Assembly: GCA_934444485.1 (NCBI GenBank)
Contig: CAKSCN010000015.1
Coordinates: 1 to 25,408, forward strand
Direction of reading: 5' to 3'
Source of the DNA: an uncultured Eubacteriales bacterium
GTDB lineage: Bacteria; Bacillota; Clostridia; Oscillospirales; CAG-382
DNA length: 25,408 nt
Shown here piece after piece: positions 22,686-25,408 of this stretch (the stretch's first letter is position 1; every line of letters begins with the position of its first letter). Position numbers and translations under genes: made by a program. The notes beneath the pieces are model-generated. The model made no database searches, was not told where the DNA came from, and saw only the letters and a program-made list of their open reading frames with translations.

Positions 22686-23755
22686 CGGCGCACACGGTAA
22701 AGGCGGTGCTTTCGGTTCTGCTCTCGCTTGTGCTGTTTTTTACATCGGGCGTTTGCACAGTATATGCAGCGGAAACTGACGTCGGCTCGGATGAAACCTC
22801 GGAGGGAATGTTTTCGGAACACATAGAGTCCTTCGGCGGCGACAGCAATGAGAGTACATCGGAAGCGATAACCCGCATAAAGCGTGACTTTACGGTAAAG
22901 AAAATACTCGGCGACGCATGGAGAAGCGTTTGCGAATATTTCACATCGTATTTTGCGTATTTCGCAGGACTCCTGTTTATTGTCTTCGTGAGCGGTATTG
23001 CCTCCTCGGCACGGATAACACCAGGCATTTCGGGTACGGTCGATTCGGTGTGCGGACTAGGCATGATTCTTGACGAAATATGCGCCTTTCTCCTTGCAAG
23101 CCTTCCGTCGGTAACTGCGATATATGCCGGGGCTGTCGGAGCGTCGAGTGCCGCCGCAAATCACGCCGCAACGGTTGCCGGGCTTGAGATTATACAGAGT
23201 GCTGTGACTTACGTTGTGCTTCCGGGTGCGAAGGCGGTGCTTCTTCTTTCCTGCGTGAACGCATTTACAAGGTATATGGATATGTCGGGACTCTGCGCTT
23301 TCGTGAGAGGGGCTTTGATGTGGACTCTCGGTATACTCACGTCGCTTATATCTGCGGTGATGCACTTTCAGACAGCTCTCGGCGCCTCGGCAGACAGTCT
23401 CTCCGTCAGAGGAATACGGTTTGCCGCACAGAGCGTTATACCGATAGTCGGCGGCGTTATCGCCGAAAGCCTGAGAGTCGTTAACGAAAGTATGCGCCTT
23501 GTGAAATCCGCCTGCGGCATCACGGGACTTCTGACTCTTTTGTATATCGCATTGCCGCCGCTCACCCTTATCGCAGTGTACAGAGTGTTTCTGTCGCTCT
23601 CGGCGGCTCTTGCCGGGATAATCGGGCTGAGATCCGGACAGGGGTTTCTGCGTGAAATGAGCGGCGTCGTGAATATACTCCTTGCGGCGCTTGCGGCTGT
23701 GGTCTTTGTCGGAATAATACTTTTCGGAATATTCGTCAAAACCGTCGGCGCATGA
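22682..23755 (+). CDS. spoIIIAE: Stage III sporulation protein AE
   Basis: 357 residues. A signal peptide (about 1-29, cut near VYA-AETD) is followed by an acidic extracytoplasmic segment and six or more membrane helices from about residue 85, as in SpoIIIAE (about 400 in Bacillus; somewhat short here). The glycine-rich helix patterns and GLLTLLYIALPPLTLIAVYR fit the family, whose fold resembles a permease. The ATG at 22682 overlaps the spoIIIAD stop; an in-frame upstream start at 22613 lies inside spoIIIAD and is rejected because it would spoil the signal peptide. It is the last recognisable spoIIIA gene here and a strong terminator follows. Confidence 0.95.
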   Translation: MTAHTVKAVLSVLLSLVLFFTSGVCTVYAAETDVGSDETSEGMFSEHIESFGGDSNESTSEAITRIKRDFTVKKILGDAWRSVCEYFTSYFAYFAGLLFIVFVSGIASSARITPGISGTVDSVCGLGMILDEICAFLLASLPSVTAIYAGAVGASSAAANHAATVAGLEIIQSAVTYVVLPGAKAVLLLSCVNAFTRYMDMSGLCAFVRGALMWTLGILTSLISAVMHFQTALGASADSLSVRGIRFAAQSVIPIVGGVIAESLRVVNESMRLVKSACGITGLLTLLYIALPPLTLIAVYRVFLSLSAALAGIIGLRSGQGFLREMSGVVNILLAALAAVVFVGIILFGIFVKTVGA

Positions 23756-23768
23756 AACAGAGTATAAA

Positions 23769-23811
23769 ATCTCCCTTTTGAGGTAAAATACCGCAGAGGG
23801 GAGATGTTTTT
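23769..23811 (+). terminator. Strong hairpin terminator after spoIIIAE that also covers the next ribosome binding site
   Basis: ATCTCCCTTTTG (23769-23780) pairs with CAGAGGGGAGAT (23794-23805) over 12 bp (two G-U pairs). An inner GGTA/TACC stem is possible in the loop, and GTTTTT follows. The right arm contains AGGGGAG, the ribosome binding site of the next gene, whose ATG begins one base after the T run. The hairpin can therefore end spoIIIA transcription and also block translation of readthrough RNA. Confidence 0.82.
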
Positions 23812-24117
23812 ATGGACAAAGCCGAAAATGAGAACCTGCGTGCGGAAAGGATACGTAGTCGGACGGAGAGTACGGGAACGGTGTCAGCAGTGCTTATATG
23901 GCTCTGCATTCTCACGGCGATAGCGCTCATAGCGAAAAACTTTGGGGATATATCGTCGCCGCACGACCTTTTTTCATACGACGGCGCAACCGGGACCTTT
24001 ATTCTTTTTGGGGAACGCTTCGTGATGGGTGAAAGTGCGGCTGAGCTTGCCGCAGGGTGGTGTGAATCGCTCGTTCGCTTTTGGGTGTCGTTTACGCCGC
24101 TTCGTCTGTTTATGTGA
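23812..24117 (+). CDS. Small single-pass membrane protein, unknown function
   Basis: 101 residues. A charged N-terminus (about 1-22), one membrane helix (VSAVLIWLCILTAIALIA, about 25-42), then a roughly 60-residue tail rich in Phe and Ser ending in VSFTPLRLFM. It stands where spoIIIAF would be expected but is half the length, has one helix instead of two, and shows no SpoIIIAF motif. The ATG has AGGGGAG upstream, inside the hairpin arm. Coding use of codons looks like that of its neighbours. No function is assigned; expression may be low or controlled by the hairpin. Confidence 0.6.
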   Translation: MDKAENENLRAERIRSRTESTGTVSAVLIWLCILTAIALIAKNFGDISSPHDLFSYDGATGTFILFGERFVMGESAAELAAGWCESLVRFWVSFTPLRLFM

Positions 24118-24174
24118 ATACCCTATGCCGAGAGGGTCAATAATACGGTAAAATTATGTATTGGAGTTGTCTTT

Positions 24175-24459
24175 ATGCTCAAGGGTTGTACGAAAAAGGT
24201 GATATTTGTAAAGCTCCCGGAAAATCCCGTCTATGAGGAGGCGTACTTTGTTGTCCGTGCCGGAGTGACGGCGGTAAAGGAAGAGGGAGACTTTCTCAAC
24301 GAAGCGAGGAAAATAATAAACGGCTCGCACATTGATACATCCGCACGGCGCACGAAAAAGAGCCATGCCACACTCTGCAACTTCTTGTTTTTTCTGTGCG
24401 GTGCCGTTGTGTCGTTTGCCGCTGCGGCGTTTCTTCTCGGTCTCGGAACTGCGGTGTGA
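24175..24459 (+). CDS. Small conserved-looking membrane protein, unknown function
   Basis: 94 residues. The N-terminal half (KGCTKKVIFVKLPENPVYEEAYF, split here as KGCTKKVIFVKL and PVYEEAYFVVR) resembles a small clostridial family I remember with a KGVTKRVIVVKxPDPxxFEEAIF-like start, sometimes misnamed translation initiation factor 2. The C-terminus is one membrane helix (about 70-92, FLFFLCGAVVSFAAAAFLLGL). GGAG lies 8 nt before the ATG. It is 57 nt after the previous gene, with a short ACCCT/AGGGT repeat between, and ends before a bidirectional terminator. No function can be given. Confidence 0.7.
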   Translation: MLKGCTKKVIFVKLPENPVYEEAYFVVRAGVTAVKEEGDFLNEARKIINGSHIDTSARRTKKSHATLCNFLFFLCGAVVSFAAAAFLLGLGTAV

Positions 24460-24463
24460 CAAA

Positions 24464-24510
24464 CAAAAAGTGCCGGCGCACCATCTGAGGCTCGTCGGCT
24501 TTGTACTTTT
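24464..24510. terminator. Bidirectional terminator between convergent genes
   Basis: GCCGGCG (24472-24478) pairs with CGTCGGC (24493-24499), 7 bp with one G-U pair. To the right is TTTGTACTTTT (plus-strand end); to the left, read on the minus strand, is ACTTTTTGTTTG (end of tsaE). The minus-strand T run is the better one. Confidence 0.7.
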
Positions 24511-24522
24511 ATATTGTGTTTT

Positions 24523-24957
24523 TTACGGCTGTACGTGCTTTATCGTTATGCGCCGCTCTTCCTCCGAGAGACGCTCGAAAACTACTTCGTACCTGTCCTC
24601 GGGAAGCGCATAGGGAATATTCTCGCACCACTCCGCCGCCACTATACCGTAACGCTCGCAGTATTCGTAGAAGCCGGTGGAGTAAAGATCCTCTTCGTCG
24701 GTTATGCGGTACATATCGAAATGGAAGATTGGAAGTGTGCCGTCATACTCGTTTACAAGCGCAAACGTGGGGCTTGTGACTCTTACGCCTTTGCAGAGCA
24801 CCGACGCAAGGCCTCTTGTGAACGCCGTCTTTCCCATTCCGAGGCCGCCGAAATATGCGACAAAGTCTCCGCTTTTAAGCTTCTTTGCAAGCTCTGCCGC
24901 AACAGCTTCGGTTTCCTCGGGGCTTTTTGTCAAATATACTTTTTCTTCCGTTATCAT
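24523..24957 (-). CDS. tsaE: tRNA t6A biosynthesis ATPase TsaE
   Basis: 144 residues, the usual TsaE size. The P-loop reads GGLGMGKTAF (about 37-46; Lys43, Thr44), followed by the family's SPTFALVNEY and FHFDMYRI motifs. TsaE is the ATPase that resets the TsaB-TsaD complex, which puts threonylcarbamoyl on A37 of ANN-decoding tRNAs. The ATG at 24957 was chosen; an in-frame GTG at 24969 (four residues longer, with AAAGAG close upstream) is possible. tsaB and tsaD, often downstream of tsaE, are absent here: the next genes are convergent. Confidence 0.94.
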   Translation of the reverse strand: MITEEKVYLTKSPEETEAVAAELAKKLKSGDFVAYFGGLGMGKTAFTRGLASVLCKGVRVTSPTFALVNEYDGTLPIFHFDMYRITDEEDLYSTGFYEYCERYGIVAAEWCENIPYALPEDRYEVVFERLSEEERRITIKHVQP

Positions 24958-24991
24958 GCCGCAACTCACATTCTCTTTATTTTACACCGCT

Positions 24992-25020
24992 ATTATACAC
25001 CGAAACGCAGCTTTTGTCAA
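24992..25020 (-). promoter_or_regulatory. Perfect consensus sigma-A promoter of tsaE
   Basis: On the minus strand, TTGACA (25020-25015) and TATAAT (24997-24992) are 17 nt apart, identical to the housekeeping consensus. It starts 14 nt after the stop of the DUF4830-like gene. Transcription would begin near 24985, leaving a leader of about 28 nt. Confidence 0.88.
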
Positions 25021-25034
25021 GTGCGGAAAAGTTC

Positions 25035-25408
25035 TCAGAGCTTTGCATTCTCCGGTTTAAAATCGGTAAACGGTTTTACGAAGCCTCCCATTTCGGCAGA
25101 GCATATGTCGCCGGCGATAACTTTCTTTCCGCATACGATGATGTTTAGGAAAACCTTGCCTGACGGATTGCCCTCGGTGTCCTTGGGATAGTTAAGCACC
25201 TCGTAGGTGTATCTTGTTGCGGACTTTCCCTTGTACTTTGAGAGCTTGAGTCCCTGCTCTTTCTGGAGCTTTTCGTATTCTTCGAGAACGGCGTCAAATT
25301 TCGACGGTATCTCTACCTCCATGACCTCGACAGGCTCTGCGGTGACTTCGATGCCGAAGCTTCCGATAAACTCCGTCACGTCCTCGGCGTTTTCCATGCC
25401 GTCATACG
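25035..25408 (-). CDS. DUF4830-like protein, C-terminal 124 residues (runs off the right edge)
   Basis: The frame is open to the window edge. An ATG at 25397 is possible, but three in-frame codons before it are also open, and the gene probably continues further. The visible part shows FIGSFGIEVTAEPVEVMEVEI, EYEKLQKEQGLKLSKYKGK, TRYTYEVLNYP and VIAGDICSAEMGGFV. I recognise this pattern as the DUF4830 domain of small exported clostridial proteins, in which an N-terminal membrane anchor normally precedes it; any such anchor lies outside the window. Function unknown. The tsaE promoter begins just after its stop. Confidence 0.7.
   Translation of the reverse strand, partial: YDGMENAEDVTEFIGSFGIEVTAEPVEVMEVEIPSKFDAVLEEYEKLQKEQGLKLSKYKGKSATRYTYEVLNYPKDTEGNPSGKVFLNIIVCGKKVIAGDICSAEMGGFVKPFTDFKPENAKL

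Noticed and set aside
23812..24117. The 101-residue protein as a shortened SpoIIIAF
   Set aside because: SpoIIIAF is about 200 residues with two N-terminal helices; this protein has one helix and no recognisable shared motif, so position alone is not enough.
24120..24137. Inverted repeat ACCCT/AGGGT between the two small membrane protein genes
   Set aside because: The stem is only 5-6 bp and no T run follows, so it does not qualify as a terminator.
1..25408. CRISPR array, tRNA or rRNA genes, insertion sequences, phage genes
   Set aside because: I looked for regularly spaced repeats, cloverleaf-like segments, rRNA cores and transposase or integrase motifs, and saw none; by-eye inspection may miss a divergent element.

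Overview
The window looks like a chromosomal piece of a spore-forming Gram-positive gut anaerobe of the class Clostridia (Oscillospiraceae/Ruminococcaceae-like). Reasons: part of a spoIIIA sporulation operon, a dockerin-bearing multidomain carbohydrate enzyme, consensus sigma-A promoters (TTGACN-17-TATANT), GGAGG ribosome binding sites, and small proteins of types I associate with Clostridia. No rRNA, tRNA, CRISPR array, insertion sequence or prophage gene was recognised.

Region 1 (1-733): the start of a GH39-like glycoside hydrolase (minus strand, running off the left edge), with its own strong promoter and a perfect hairpin just upstream of its ribosome binding site. Region 2 (733-7801): a seven-piece minus-strand operon behind one sigma-A promoter. 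In order of transcription it encodes an amino-acid adenylation enzyme, a 39-codon remnant of another acetyltransferase gene, a GNAT acetyltransferase, an acyl carrier protein, an MBOAT membrane acyltransferase, a membrane-anchored SGNH-esterase/NodB-deacetylase fusion and an AraC-type regulator. It is laid out like the dlt (D-alanyl transfer) pathway but differs at several points: there is no dltX, the MBOAT has a Tyr-containing FIYKQF tail, the DltA selectivity cysteine appears to be missing, and the SGNH partner is fused to a polysaccharide deacetylase. This is the best candidate here for an undescribed envelope-polymer modification system.

Region 3 (7695-9382): a divergent intergenic region with nested palindromes, then a monocistronic PF12897-type aspartate aminotransferase with its own terminator. 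Region 4 (9439-18364): a 2,631-residue secreted GH27 alpha-galactosidase. It also carries a rhodanese-like domain, two NPCBM-like modules, a beta-helix, an SGNH esterase and a C-terminal dockerin. It is transcribed divergently from an AraC regulator that probably controls it.

Region 5 (18381-24459): a sporulation operon. A good sigma-E-type promoter precedes a SpoIID-like protein with four peptidoglycan-binding modules, then spoIIIAA-AB-AC-AD-AE. A strong hairpin terminator follows spoIIIAE, and spoIIIAF/AG/AH are not at their usual place; two small membrane proteins follow instead. Region 6 (24464-25408): a bidirectional terminator, tsaE (tRNA t6A synthesis) behind a perfect consensus promoter, and part of a DUF4830-like gene at the right edge.
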